Made by a program: the position numbers and the translations under genes. Below are positions 15,763 through 25,281 of a stretch of DNA of 64,000 nucleotides, piece after piece (position 1 is the first letter of the stretch; every line of letters begins with the position of its first letter). The notes under the pieces are model-generated. The model worked only from the letters and a program-made list of their open reading frames with translations. It searched no databases and was not told the DNA's origin. The DNA is taken from assembly GCA_902798545.1 (NCBI GenBank), contig CADBWQ010000004.1, forward strand, positions 48,129 to 112,128, read 5' to 3'. This DNA comes from Oscillospiraceae bacterium (lineage in GTDB: Bacteria; Bacillota; Clostridia; Oscillospirales; Oscillospiraceae).

Positions 15763-18700
15763 TTATTTTGCTTTTACGCTGAGACCGGATTCGTATGGAC
15801 TTGTGAAGATTGTTCCGGCACCGTTTATACAACGTATCGTATACACATAGGTGTTTCCGGCTTTGGCGGTCTTGTCCTCAAAGGACAGGCTTGTTGTATC
15901 GGCCAGTCTCTTCCAGCCTCCGTCGCCCAGCTTTCTGAAAACACGGTACTTTTCTGCACCAGAAACAGCATTCCATTTGACGGTCACCTTTCCGATGGAT
16001 GCGCTCGCGCTGACAAGTTTGGGTGCTGCGAGCTTGAACGGTACTGAAACTTGCAGGCCGGTGGAATCATAACCAGTGATGAAGTTGCCGTTCTCATCGA
16101 TGCCTCTTACGGTGAAGTAATAGGTATGATTCACGGTTGCAGTTGGGTCATCATAGCTGGTTCCCTTGACATCCGCCAACTTCTTCCATCCACTGTTAGC
16201 AGTTCTCCAGAAGACCCGGTATTTTGTTACTCCGGAGACAGCCTTCCAGGTAATCCTGACGGTTGCTTTGGAAGCCGTGGAAGATACAACCTTTGCGCTG
16301 ATCAACTGAGGAGAACCATAGAACACAATCTCCTTGCTGCCGGACGCAGAGCTCTTCTGCGATCCCTTCAGTGCAAAGATCCTGTAAATATAGCGTGTTC
16401 CGGAAGAGGCGGTGGTGTCTGTGTATGTAGTACCGGAGGTTGTACCTATCGTTGACCAGCTCCCACCGTCCAGTTTGCGGTCAATCTGGTAACTTGTTGC
16501 TCCTGAAACGGCAGACCACTTCAATACAACGCCGCTTGCTCCGTTTGAGATGGAAGAAATCGTCGGCGTTGACAAGCCATTTGTACTGAATGACTGGGTA
16601 ATTCCACTGGCTCTGTACCCGCCCATGTTATTGCCATTTTCGTTATAGGCACGAACAGTATAGGTATATTTGTAGTCTTTCAGAACATCTGTATCCGTCC
16701 AGGTCAGCGTTGTATATCCACTGACTGTTTTAACGTGTGACCAGCTTTGTGCACCTTCGAGCTTTCTGTAAATGCGGTATCCCTCGGCACCATCTACACT
16801 CTTCCACTTGACGGTAATACCGTTGGTGACGACAGCCGGCGTGACCAGATCCGGTGTCATCAGGAAGTTGACTGTGAGGCCGGTTCCATTATAGTCGCTG
16901 ACCCTCTCCCCGGAGGCATTCAGGCAGCTTACCGTATAAGTGTACTTGACTCCGGATTTTGGCGGTGTATCCGTATAACTGGTTCCGGCAAAGCTGCCAA
17001 CCAGTGTGCTGTTCGACCAGCTTTTTCCAGCTTCCTTTCGGTAGATACGATAGTTTGTGATGCCGTCACAGGCCCTCCAAGAAAGTGTAACTGTACCCGT
17101 TCCGGAGGCAATTGCACCGTCCACTTTGATCTCCTGCAGGATTGGCGTCACATGACGTGTAAAGGGATTTTTCGTCGTTGCCGCAAAATAACTTAATTCT
17201 GTCTTGCCATCGTTGTCGACACACCTGACGGAATAGTAGAAGTCCTCATTATCCTTGTTCTTGATCGATTCATCCACAAAGCTTGTCCCATGCACTGTCT
17301 TGACAAGGGCGTAAGCTTCTTCTGTGGTATTTCTCTCGCGTCTGTAGACATTGTAGTATTCGACTCCGTCTACTTTATTCCACTTGACGTAAATGCCTTC
17401 CGTCTTGTTTTCACAGGAGATTAACGTCGGACCATTCTTGATCGATGGGTCTTCATTATACCCATAATAGGTTGCTTTCAGTCCGACAGCATCATACCCG
17501 CTGACCTGTTTGCCACCTGACTCGCAGGAAACAGTATATGTATACGTCGTTCCGCTCGTCACCTTTGTATCAGTATAGACAAGATATTCTCCGTCTTTGG
17601 TTCCGGCAGTCTTTTCATGTACACTCCAGCTGCCATTCTCCGTTTTCCGTAGAATTCTATACGTAGTGATATCCGCTACCGGAATCCATCTGATCTTGAT
17701 GCCTTCGGATACGACTTCGATATCCTTAAGCTTAGGAGGTCCGTAGTAAAGGGTCGCAATACCGACAGTTCCATCCGCCTCCATGCTCGAGACCTTCCCG
17801 TCCTTATTCAGTACGCAGACCGCATAACGATAAGTTACGCCGGAAGTCAATTCCTTATCGTTGTCTGTGAAGACCGTATCCGTGGTAGTCCCGATTGCAA
17901 CATAGGCTGCACCCGGCTTATCAATTTTGCGGTAAACCTGATACTTCGGTGCTGTCGGCACGATCTCCCAAGTGATGTTGATACCTTCGGGAACCGGCTC
18001 TGCCTTTGTCAGATTCGGGCTGGGATAATACATGCCCTTAATCCCGTTGGCATCATAAGTGCTCTTGTATTCCGCCCCTGTCGAATCGACACAGCGCACT
18101 GTGTATATGAACTCCGTTCCGATAAATCCTGTTGCCCCGGTATCCACATAGGTGATCTGTGCAGAAGAATACGGACCATAGGCTTTTTCGATGCGAATCC
18201 ATTCTGTATCGCCGACTGCCTTGCGGTAGATCTGATAATACTCTGCTCCTTCGACCTTCTTCCAGGTAACCGTAATACCCTCATCGCCGCTTATTCCATC
18301 TACACCAATGCCGGTCTTGACCAGAATCGGGTAGTTCGTATATCCTGTTGATATTCCAGCAGAATCAAAACTGCTGATAAAGGCACCCGAAGCATTCACA
18401 CAGCGGACAGTGTAGACATACTCGCTGCCTGCGGCCGCATTCTTATCCGTATAAGTCGTCGTTGTAACATCTGCAAGTTTCTTCCATCCGCCGCTGGGCA
18501 TTACTTTGCGGAAGACTCTGTAATAAGTTACACCCTTGACGGCATGCCAGTTAATTGTTACACCATCTTTTGTAAGCGTCGGCTGCTTATCAAGTTCCGG
18601 CGCATCATAGAAGGCTATTGTCTTTCCTGTCTCATCATAGATTCCTATGATGCTGTTGCTGGAATCCACACACATCACGCGGTAGGTATAGGTGTTGTCT

Positions 18701-20118
18701 GACGAGACATCCTTATCTGTCATCGAGGTTGTGTTGGAGAAGTAGAAAGACTTGATGGTGTTGCTGTTCCAAGACTCATTCGAAAGTTTTCTCTGAATCT
18801 TGTACTTGGTGCATCCAGGCACGTCTGTCCACTTAATTTTTACGCCGCCGACGACATTCTCAACCGATGTTACCTGGACCTTGGTCAAATACATTCTGGA
18901 GGTTCCGGCTTTGAAATCGCTCGTATAGCTTTTTCCATCTGCACTAATGCAGCGCACCGTATAAGCGTATGTATTTCCAGAGACGACCTGTTTATCCGTA
19001 AAGCTTGTGCCACTTACATTGCCAAGCCCAACCCAGGATGAATCTCCAGGTCCTTTATGGAATACTCGGTATTGCGCAGCTCCGACGGAATTCCATGTTA
19101 CTCTGATTCCGTTCTCTACAACCGTCACCGAACTGATCTTCGGTGTATCATAGCTCCAGTAAGTCGCCGTTTTTCCAGTACTGTCATAAGAGCTGGTGAA
19201 CTTGCTGCCATCATTGGAAACGCACCGGACCGTATAAGTATAACTGGTTCCGTTGGATACGCCGGTATCTATATAGCTCACCGCGGTTGTATCGGCCAGT
19301 TTCTTCCAACTTGATCCGTTTTTCCGGAATACACGGTATTTATTACCGCCGGTAACAGGATCCCAGGTAATTTTGAGGCCATTCCCGGACTTAGTAACCG
19401 ACCGCAGAACAGGTGCAGAGAGAGAGAACCCACTTTTTGCATCAACCTGTACATTCTCTTCAGGAGAAGTCACAACCGTAACTTCCTCTTCAGGTGCATC
19501 TGTAGTCTGAGCAACTGTCTCAGTCACAGCTTCTTCCGTGGTTTCTGTCACAGCTTCGGTATCGGAAGATGCAGTACTTTCTGCCTCGTTTGTCTCAGCC
19601 GGTGCTTCTGTATCCGAAGTTGCTTCCGGTTCCGTCACTGTTTCTTCTGTGACGATCGTCTCTGTCTGTACTTTTTCCAGGGCAACGGAAACCTGTACCG
19701 CAGAACCCGCCTCAACTGGCTGCACAGTAAACGCCACCGCTTCCTGTGCCTCATATCCTTCACAGCTTGCACTGTAGTAATATGTGCCCGGTTCCAAATA
19801 ATAGTACCCGTCGGATCCAGCCTGGATCTCTTGGAGCTCTTCATTCGCATTCTTCTGGTAGATCGTCACTTTAGCCGCCTCGGGCGTGCCCTTGACGATA
19901 ACCGGAACAGATTCAGTATTACTCCCTGTTTCGTTTGTATCATTCGTCTCTGCTGGCGCACCTTCGACGCCGTCAACGGAAACGGTCTCTTCTGCATCCA
20001 CTGTGACTTCCGTTTCCCCTTCCGCAAAAGCGGAGCTGACCGGAAGCATGGACGCGAACATCACGATGCAGAGAAAGAGCGCCATCCAACGATGAAATAC
20101 TCCTGTCCTAACCTTCAT
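15763..20118 (-). CDS. Secreted protein with 13 fibronectin-III-like repeats
   Basis: 1451 residues, ATG 20118 with AAAGGAG ten bases upstream. A signal peptide (residues 1-32, ending SSAFA) is followed by an acidic stretch, a small PEGA-like beta domain near 70-150 (GYYYLEPGTYYYSASCEGYE) and a threonine/glutamate-rich linker to about 235. Then come 13 repeats of about 90 residues, each with a W near its start, a Y-VFRK strand, a TSYTD turn and a YTYTVRCV strand, typical of bacterial Fn3 modules. There is no sortase motif, choline-binding or SLH domain; the protein simply ends in GLSVKAK. It may be an adhesin, matrix or scaffold protein. The next gene upstream encodes a smaller paralogue with the same repeat type and the same kind of C-terminus. 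Confidence 0.85.
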   Translation of the reverse strand: MKVRTGVFHRWMALFLCIVMFASMLPVSSAFAEGETEVTVDAEETVSVDGVEGAPAETNDTNETGSNTESVPVIVKGTPEAAKVTIYQKNANEELQEIQAGSDGYYYLEPGTYYYSASCEGYEAQEAVAFTVQPVEAGSAVQVSVALEKVQTETIVTEETVTEPEATSDTEAPAETNEAESTASSDTEAVTETTEEAVTETVAQTTDAPEEEVTVVTSPEENVQVDAKSGFSLSAPVLRSVTKSGNGLKITWDPVTGGNKYRVFRKNGSSWKKLADTTAVSYIDTGVSNGTSYTYTVRCVSNDGSKFTSSYDSTGKTATYWSYDTPKISSVTVVENGIRVTWNSVGAAQYRVFHKGPGDSSWVGLGNVSGTSFTDKQVVSGNTYAYTVRCISADGKSYTSDFKAGTSRMYLTKVQVTSVENVVGGVKIKWTDVPGCTKYKIQRKLSNESWNSNTIKSFYFSNTTSMTDKDVSSDNTYTYRVMCVDSSNSIIGIYDETGKTIAFYDAPELDKQPTLTKDGVTINWHAVKGVTYYRVFRKVMPSGGWKKLADVTTTTYTDKNAAAGSEYVYTVRCVNASGAFISSFDSAGISTGYTNYPILVKTGIGVDGISGDEGITVTWKKVEGAEYYQIYRKAVGDTEWIRIEKAYGPYSSAQITYVDTGATGFIGTEFIYTVRCVDSTGAEYKSTYDANGIKGMYYPSPNLTKAEPVPEGINITWEIVPTAPKYQVYRKIDKPGAAYVAIGTTTDTVFTDNDKELTSGVTYRYAVCVLNKDGKVSSMEADGTVGIATLYYGPPKLKDIEVVSEGIKIRWIPVADITTYRILRKTENGSWSVHEKTAGTKDGEYLVYTDTKVTSGTTYTYTVSCESGGKQVSGYDAVGLKATYYGYNEDPSIKNGPTLISCENKTEGIYVKWNKVDGVEYYNVYRRERNTTEEAYALVKTVHGTSFVDESIKNKDNEDFYYSVRCVDNDGKTELSYFAATTKNPFTRHVTPILQEIKVDGAIASGTGTVTLSWRACDGITNYRIYRKEAGKSWSNSTLVGSFAGTSYTDTPPKSGVKYTYTVSCLNASGERVSDYNGTGLTVNFLMTPDLVTPAVVTNGITVKWKSVDGAEGYRIYRKLEGAQSWSHVKTVSGYTTLTWTDTDVLKDYKYTYTVRAYNENGNNMGGYRASGITQSFSTNGLSTPTISSISNGASGVVLKWSAVSGATSYQIDRKLDGGSWSTIGTTSGTTYTDTTASSGTRYIYRIFALKGSQKSSASGSKEIVFYGSPQLISAKVVSSTASKATVRITWKAVSGVTKYRVFWRTANSGWKKLADVKGTSYDDPTATVNHTYYFTVRGIDENGNFITGYDSTGLQVSVPFKLAAPKLVSASASIGKVTVKWNAVSGAEKYRVFRKLGDGGWKRLADTTSLSFEDKTAKAGNTYVYTIRCINGAGTIFTSPYESGLSVKAK

Positions 20119-20184
20119 GACATCACAACTCCTTTGCCTTGTCTTTGCAGAACATAATAAGCCCTGCCACTTTGCACGTCATTT

Positions 20185-20213
20185 ATTATACAACACCATT
20201 TTGTAAATATCAA
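20185..20213 (-). promoter_or_regulatory. Promoter of the 13-repeat Fn3 gene
   Basis: On the minus strand TTGATA and TATAAT are 17 bases apart, about 60 bases ahead of the start codon. The spacer begins with TTTACAA, as does the spacer of the paralogue's promoter at 23179-23207. Confidence 0.8.
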
Positions 20214-20255
20214 GCAATTTTTTGTTTCCATTTCTTAACTTTTTGTTATTTGTTT

Positions 20256-23138
20256 TCACTTCGCCTGTATACTTAATCCATTTGTGTCATAGGTACTTGT
20301 ATATGTTTTTCCATTTGCGGTAATACAGCGAATTGTATAGAAGTATGTGGTTCCTACCGATGCTGTGGTGTCCGTATAACTGGTTCCTGTCACATTTGCC
20401 AGGCCTTTCCAGCCGCCGCCCTCTGTCTTTCGGAACACACGGTATTTCTCTGCGCCTGCGACTTTATTCCATTTGATCGTCACCTTCCCGTTTGATGCCG
20501 TGATGGATTTCAAAACCGGTTTTGCGTGGGGATATGAAACTGTAACCGTCTTTCCAGTGCCGTCATATGAGCTGGTAAATTTCTTGCTGTCACTGCTGAC
20601 ACACCTCACGGTATAGGTATATGTTGTTCCATAGCTTCCTGCTTTGTCTGTGTAACTGGTTCCCGTCACATCTGCCAGCCTTTTCCATCCTCCGCTTCCT
20701 GTTTTCCGGAACACCCGGTACTTGGCCGCTCCGCTCACTTTGTTCCATTTCAGAGTAACTTTGCCGCCCGAGGAAGAGATTGACGCCAAAACAGGCCTTG
20801 AAAGGGCATAATCCGCTTTGATCGTCTTGCCTGCCGTGTCGTAGGCACTCATAAACGTTGAACCTGAGCTGTTTACGCAACGCACCGTGTAAACATAGGT
20901 CGTTCCAATTGAAATTGTCTTATCTGTATAACTGGTTCCTGTCAAATCAGCCAGTTTTTTCCATCCGCTGCTTCCTGTCTTGCGGAAGACTCTGTACTTT
21001 TCTGCTCCGCTTACCTTATTCCATTTCAACTGTACACCGGATGTGGTGTTGGAGATCGACGTCATCACCGGTGTCGCCAGCTTGAATGCCGCTTTGATGG
21101 TCTTTCCTGTTGAGTCATATCCGCTCATGAAATAGGAACCGTCACTGCTGACACAGCGCACGGTATATGTGTAGCTTGTCCCCGGCGTCACTGCTTTGTC
21201 GGTATAACTCAAGCCGGTCGTGTCTGTCTGCTTTCTCCAGCCTTCGTTCCCTGTTTTGCGGAAAACTCTGTATTTCTGTACGCCGCTGACCGCATTCCAT
21301 TTTAATGTTACGGTTGCTGCAGAACTTGAAATGGAAGCGAGAACCGGAGTGTCCAGCTGAAGCTTTGCAATCTCTTTCTTTGTCCGGCTCAGTTCTTTTC
21401 CGCAGACCGTGCATTTGATGACTTCATCATAGCTTCCTGCTGCGGTGTAGGTGGCCGCAATGACATTTTCCCGGACAGGATCCCCTTCAATGTGAACATG
21501 CCCTGAGTAGGTATAGTCCAGGTCGGCCAGTGTGAGGTCGGCGGTACTGAATGTCGCCGTGCTGTTTCCGTCATACTGATATGTGATCCAGTTGCCGTAG
21601 TTGCAGTTGATGGTATATCCTGCTGATACCGATCCGCTGTCATAGCCCTGCAGGAACAGGCCATCCGGCGTCCCGATTGCGCCGGAATCACAGTTGGTCA
21701 CGTCGACGAGATAGTTTTTCCCGTCATCCATGGTGACGATGTTCCACATGTGTCCTTCCGCTCCGCCGCTGAGGCTGCTGGTCACATCCCCGGTCACGGT
21801 ATAACAGGTGATCGATCCGGTGGTGAATGAGGTCAGATCGCACAGATACTGGAATGCCTTGGCATAACCCTCGCATACCACCTTCGTGCTGTCATTTCCA
21901 TCAAATACATAAATCAGCTGCCAGGGATTTCCATAGGATACCCCTGAGCCGCCCGCCGATGTGTTGTAACTCGTCAGAGAGCAGATCTGGCTGCGGTAAC
22001 GGTCCAGCTTGTCTCTGTCGGAGAGCGAAGACGCACTGTCCACAATGCTCTTTGCTGTGTTGACGGCGTTGTTGATGGAGTCGATATAAGCGGTATTCAG
22101 CGTGTAATTACCGGCAGAGTATTCTTTCGCAACCGGGAATGTGTAATTCACACTCTTAATCGTGACCCTTTTGCTGGTGACCCCGGCGGAATAAGACGAA
22201 CTCACTCCGGAGGTTTTGTCGAACCAGTAAAGCTCATACGGGCAGTCTGCGAGGAGTGCATTCAGCAGTTCTGAGAGCTTGAACCCGCTCATCTCTGCCG
22301 CTTTCTGGATTGCTGCAGTCTGGTTGTCGGAATTGATCTCGGTGTATCCCAGCTGTTCCGCCGTCCATACCAGATTCTCGCCTGTTACATCGACTTTATA
22401 CTTTGTACTCGTCAGCGTACCGGCCGCAGTCTGTGCGATAAGTGAACGAAGCTCGGTATATGCCACGCTTTGGACTCCGGTCAGCCTTCCTCCCACATTC
22501 TTCTGTGCCATCAGGCGGCGCCGTCCGGGCAGAGCATTCTGTAAGGCCTGCTCTGCAAGCGTGTTCAGGAGCTCTTCGTTGTCCGGATCGCCTCCCGGAA
22601 TGACAGTCTCGCCTGAAACCTCAACATCCGGAAAAACTACTTCTTCCTCTTCTGTCGCTGCGACGGTCTCCTGCTTTTCCGGGGCAGAGTTGTTTTCGCC
22701 CTCATCTGCCGTTTCAGCTGTTTCGGTTTCCTGCTGAGAAACATCAGGCTGTTCTTCTACCGGTTCTGATGCTGACTCGACGATGATCTCATCCGGGTTG
22801 CTTTCCGGAGTCTCGGGAGCAGTTTCCATTTGATCCTCTGAAAGCTCCGTCTCGGATTGTTCCTCTGAGGTTTCTTCGGATTGTCCCAGATCTGCCTGCT
22901 CCGCCGAAACCTCTTCCGCCGGTGGACTCCCTGCTTCCACAGGATCCGTTTCCGTCTCCTCTTTTGAAGGATCTGTCAGAACTCCATTTGATTCTTCAAC
23001 TCGTGCTATATCGACGTCTGTAACCACATCTGTGGAACTCTCTTCCTGTTCCGCCATGACTCCAACCGGCAGGAACGAAAGACATAAGGTCAGACAAAGA
23101 AAGAAAGAGAACATCTTTTTCATCATTTCTGTCACCAC
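20256..23138 (-). CDS. Secreted transglutaminase-like protein with four Fn3-like repeats
   Basis: 960 residues if started at GTG 23138 (or 23135), which are six and nine bases from GGAG; the ATGs at 23126 and 23123 are too far from it, and the frame upstream lacks a ribosome site. A signal peptide (MMKKMFSFFLC to VMA) leads into a long acidic Ser/Thr/Glu linker to about residue 190. The transglutaminase-like domain has a convincing triad C422 (VVCEGYAKAFQYL), H463 (GHMWNIV) and D479 (YLVDVTNCD). Four Fn3-type repeats follow, closely related to those of the downstream gene product. Such domains act as cysteine proteases or protein cross-linkers on cell surfaces. No wall anchor is visible and the C-terminus is GLSIQAK. 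Confidence 0.87.
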   Translation of the reverse strand: MVTEMMKKMFSFFLCLTLCLSFLPVGVMAEQEESSTDVVTDVDIARVEESNGVLTDPSKEETETDPVEAGSPPAEEVSAEQADLGQSEETSEEQSETELSEDQMETAPETPESNPDEIIVESASEPVEEQPDVSQQETETAETADEGENNSAPEKQETVAATEEEEVVFPDVEVSGETVIPGGDPDNEELLNTLAEQALQNALPGRRRLMAQKNVGGRLTGVQSVAYTELRSLIAQTAAGTLTSTKYKVDVTGENLVWTAEQLGYTEINSDNQTAAIQKAAEMSGFKLSELLNALLADCPYELYWFDKTSGVSSSYSAGVTSKRVTIKSVNYTFPVAKEYSAGNYTLNTAYIDSINNAVNTAKSIVDSASSLSDRDKLDRYRSQICSLTSYNTSAGGSGVSYGNPWQLIYVFDGNDSTKVVCEGYAKAFQYLCDLTSFTTGSITCYTVTGDVTSSLSGGAEGHMWNIVTMDDGKNYLVDVTNCDSGAIGTPDGLFLQGYDSGSVSAGYTINCNYGNWITYQYDGNSTATFSTADLTLADLDYTYSGHVHIEGDPVRENVIAATYTAAGSYDEVIKCTVCGKELSRTKKEIAKLQLDTPVLASISSSAATVTLKWNAVSGVQKYRVFRKTGNEGWRKQTDTTGLSYTDKAVTPGTSYTYTVRCVSSDGSYFMSGYDSTGKTIKAAFKLATPVMTSISNTTSGVQLKWNKVSGAEKYRVFRKTGSSGWKKLADLTGTSYTDKTISIGTTYVYTVRCVNSSGSTFMSAYDTAGKTIKADYALSRPVLASISSSGGKVTLKWNKVSGAAKYRVFRKTGSGGWKRLADVTGTSYTDKAGSYGTTYTYTVRCVSSDSKKFTSSYDGTGKTVTVSYPHAKPVLKSITASNGKVTIKWNKVAGAEKYRVFRKTEGGGWKGLANVTGTSYTDTTASVGTTYFYTIRCITANGKTYTSTYDTNGLSIQAK

Positions 23139-23178
23139 TTTCTGCTCCTTCTTTTTCGCCAATACATATTCAATTAGT

Positions 23179-23207
23179 ATTATACAGGAACCGCTTGTAA
23201 ATGGCAA
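23179..23207 (-). promoter_or_regulatory. Promoter of the transglutaminase/Fn3 gene
   Basis: On the minus strand TTGCCA and TATAAT are separated by 17 bases, about 40 bases ahead of the start. Its spacer shares TTTACAA and the final TG with the promoter of the downstream paralogue. Confidence 0.8.
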
Positions 23208-23332
23208 GAAATAAATTGTTTTTATTTTGTAACATTTACAGGGGGCACTCTTCTCTCTTTAATATAAGTATAATAAAAGGAATACCATTTTATGTTTGTC
23301 TTCTCACTTGGCAAGAAGCGGTGTTTTATTCG

Positions 23333-23361
23333 TTGTGTTTTGACCTTGACTGTGATATGCT
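23333..23361 (+). promoter_or_regulatory. Possible promoter of the O-antigen-ligase-like gene
   Basis: TTGTGT and TATGCT lie 17 bases apart, about 58 bases ahead of the chosen start codon. The match is moderate; nearby TATAAT at 23272 lacks a good -35 box. Confidence 0.45.
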
Positions 23362-23418
23362 TTCCGCAGATAACTCGTTATCATGATGTCCGGTTGTAAC
23401 AGGAGAGGGGGGATTTTT

Positions 23419-25131
23419 GTGCGCAGACAGGGCTCAGACCGAATCCGGCGGCAGAGCACAGGCTCGTCCCGTGAGATCGCATCTGTGACCATTGTCCTGG
23501 AGTGGACCCTGCTGCTGTGCCCCTTCCTCTTTGGGCTGTTTTTTCCCTGGGGCTCCGCTGTTGTCAGCGTCGTACTGTCCACGCTGCTTTTTCTTCTGCT
23601 GCGGCAAAACCGCTTACGTGTTTCTGCCTCCCCGGCATTCCTAACCTCTGCCTCCATCATTCTGTTTCATCTCGGTGGAATGCTTTGGGGCACGGATCGC
23701 GGCATGGCGCTCGTCGGCGCTGTTCAGTTTCTGCCGCTCCCCTTGTTTGTTCTTCTGCTGGAGCAGTTTCAGCTGGACGCGCGCATGAATCTTCTGCGCA
23801 GGATCCCCTATGCCGCCTCCGTCATGGTTGTCCTGTCCTTCCTTCTGAGCCGATTTGTGTCTCTTGAGGGGTGGTTTCTGGTTGCCGGGCGGCAGGCCGG
23901 GTTTTTCCAATACCCGAATACTTACGCGGTTTATCTTCTCTTTGCTGTCGTCCTGCTTCTGTTTGGCGCTCCGATCCGTTTCGGCCGTCTCCCTTGGCTG
24001 ATCATTCTTCTTGCGGGGATCGCGCTCTCCGGCAGCCGGACGGTCTTTGTTCTGCTTTTCGGCGTACTTCTGGTATATCTGATAAGGGAACCGTCTTCCA
24101 AAGCCCGGCTCTCTGTCCTTCTGACTGTCGGTCTGCTCCTGGTGTCTGCCTTGCTGATTACCTCCATTGCAGGAAAACAGGGCGCTTTTTCCCGCTTTCT
24201 CACAATCTCCCTTTCCTCTTCCGAATTTCTTGGGCGCCTCCTGTACGCCCGGGATGCGCTTCCGGTCATTCTGAAACACCCTCTCGGCCTCGGATATACC
24301 GGGTATCGCTGGCTGCAGGGTTCTTTCCAGACCGGCGTCTACTCCGTGCAGCACGTACACAATGAATTTCTCCAGCTTCTGCTGGATGTCGGCTGGGTCC
24401 CTGCCGGGTTGTTCCTGTGGGCACTGCTCCGCGGTCTTCACTCCCCCCAGGGCGGTCTCTGCCGCAGGATGCTTCTGGCGGTTCTGGTGCTGCACTGTCT
24501 CCTTGACTTCGACACGCAGTTTGTCTCTGTCGCCATGCTCCTGTTTCTCGTCATGGACGCGGAGCCGGCCGCGGTTCATCCAGTCAAAGCGCCCCGCATC
24601 ACCGCGGGTGTTCTGATGATTGTTTCTCTGCTCTCCCTCTGGATCGGCGCCGCTTCCTTCTTCTATTATCTCCGGAAGCCTTCCGTCGCTGTAAAGATTG
24701 ACCCCGGCTACACCGCCGCTTTGGTTGATCTTCTCCCGTCTGCCTCTGAAGAGGAGATGGGCCCGCTTGCCGACCGGATTCTTCGCTTGAATCAGAGTGT
24801 TGCCATTGCCCATGATGCGAAAGCCCGTTCCGCCTTCTATGACGGGAACCTCGAAGAGCTGGTCCGCTGTAAGCAGCGCGCTCTTCTCCTTTCCCGGTAC
24901 AGTCTCCGCGAATATCTGGATACCTTTGACATGCTGCGGCTCTCCTATGAACGCAGTTTGCAGCAGGGCAACACCGCGGATGCAGAACGCTGTCTGGAGC
25001 TGATGCATCAGATTCCGGCCATACTTGAGACCGTCCGGGCGCAGACCTCTCCCCTCGGCTGGCGCATCCAGGACCAGCCGAACCTGGAACTCACGCCGGA
25101 CCGGCTTGCCTGGCTGCGTGCGCATCAATAG
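23419..25131 (+). CDS. O-antigen ligase/polymerase-like membrane protein (Wzy_C family)
   Basis: 570 residues from GTG 23419, chosen because a purine-rich AGGAGAGGGGGG lies directly upstream, while the ATGs at 23383 and 23386 have no such site. About ten to eleven membrane segments precede residue 430. The conserved periplasmic-loop block of O-antigen ligases is visible: ILKHPLGLGYTGYRW and VQHVHNEFLQLLLDVGWVPAGLFLWALL. A soluble C-terminal part of about 140 residues is helical and could be TPR-like. Family members join or polymerise lipid-linked glycans on the outer membrane face; some glycosylate proteins or teichoic-type polymers. The neighbours are secreted proteins, so protein glycosylation is conceivable but unproven. 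Confidence 0.82.
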   Translation: MRRQGSDRIRRQSTGSSREIASVTIVLEWTLLLCPFLFGLFFPWGSAVVSVVLSTLLFLLLRQNRLRVSASPAFLTSASIILFHLGGMLWGTDRGMALVGAVQFLPLPLFVLLLEQFQLDARMNLLRRIPYAASVMVVLSFLLSRFVSLEGWFLVAGRQAGFFQYPNTYAVYLLFAVVLLLFGAPIRFGRLPWLIILLAGIALSGSRTVFVLLFGVLLVYLIREPSSKARLSVLLTVGLLLVSALLITSIAGKQGAFSRFLTISLSSSEFLGRLLYARDALPVILKHPLGLGYTGYRWLQGSFQTGVYSVQHVHNEFLQLLLDVGWVPAGLFLWALLRGLHSPQGGLCRRMLLAVLVLHCLLDFDTQFVSVAMLLFLVMDAEPAAVHPVKAPRITAGVLMIVSLLSLWIGAASFFYYLRKPSVAVKIDPGYTAALVDLLPSASEEEMGPLADRILRLNQSVAIAHDAKARSAFYDGNLEELVRCKQRALLLSRYSLREYLDTFDMLRLSYERSLQQGNTADAERCLELMHQIPAILETVRAQTSPLGWRIQDQPNLELTPDRLAWLRAHQ

Positions 25132-25166
25132 CTTTTGCATTCCGTTACTAAATTGTAACTATTTTG

Positions 25167-25195
25167 TTGACATTTTGATTTTCTTGTGGTAGACT
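25167..25195 (+). promoter_or_regulatory. Promoter of the CAP-domain gene
   Basis: A consensus TTGACA and a TAGACT -10 box are 17 bases apart. The transcript would carry an 80-base leader before the start codon at 25282. Confidence 0.75.
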
Positions 25196-25281
25196 ACGGA
25201 TGTCGCAAGAGATTGCGGCTTCCTGCGCGCATATGTGAAGGCATCTGCGCTCTTTACTCTCAGAAAAGAGGTTTCTGTCAT

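Noticed and set aside
15763-23138. DNA repeat array or CRISPR-like element in the Fn3 region
   Set aside because: The periodicity is at the protein level (about 90 residues) with diverged DNA and is explained by Fn3 modules.
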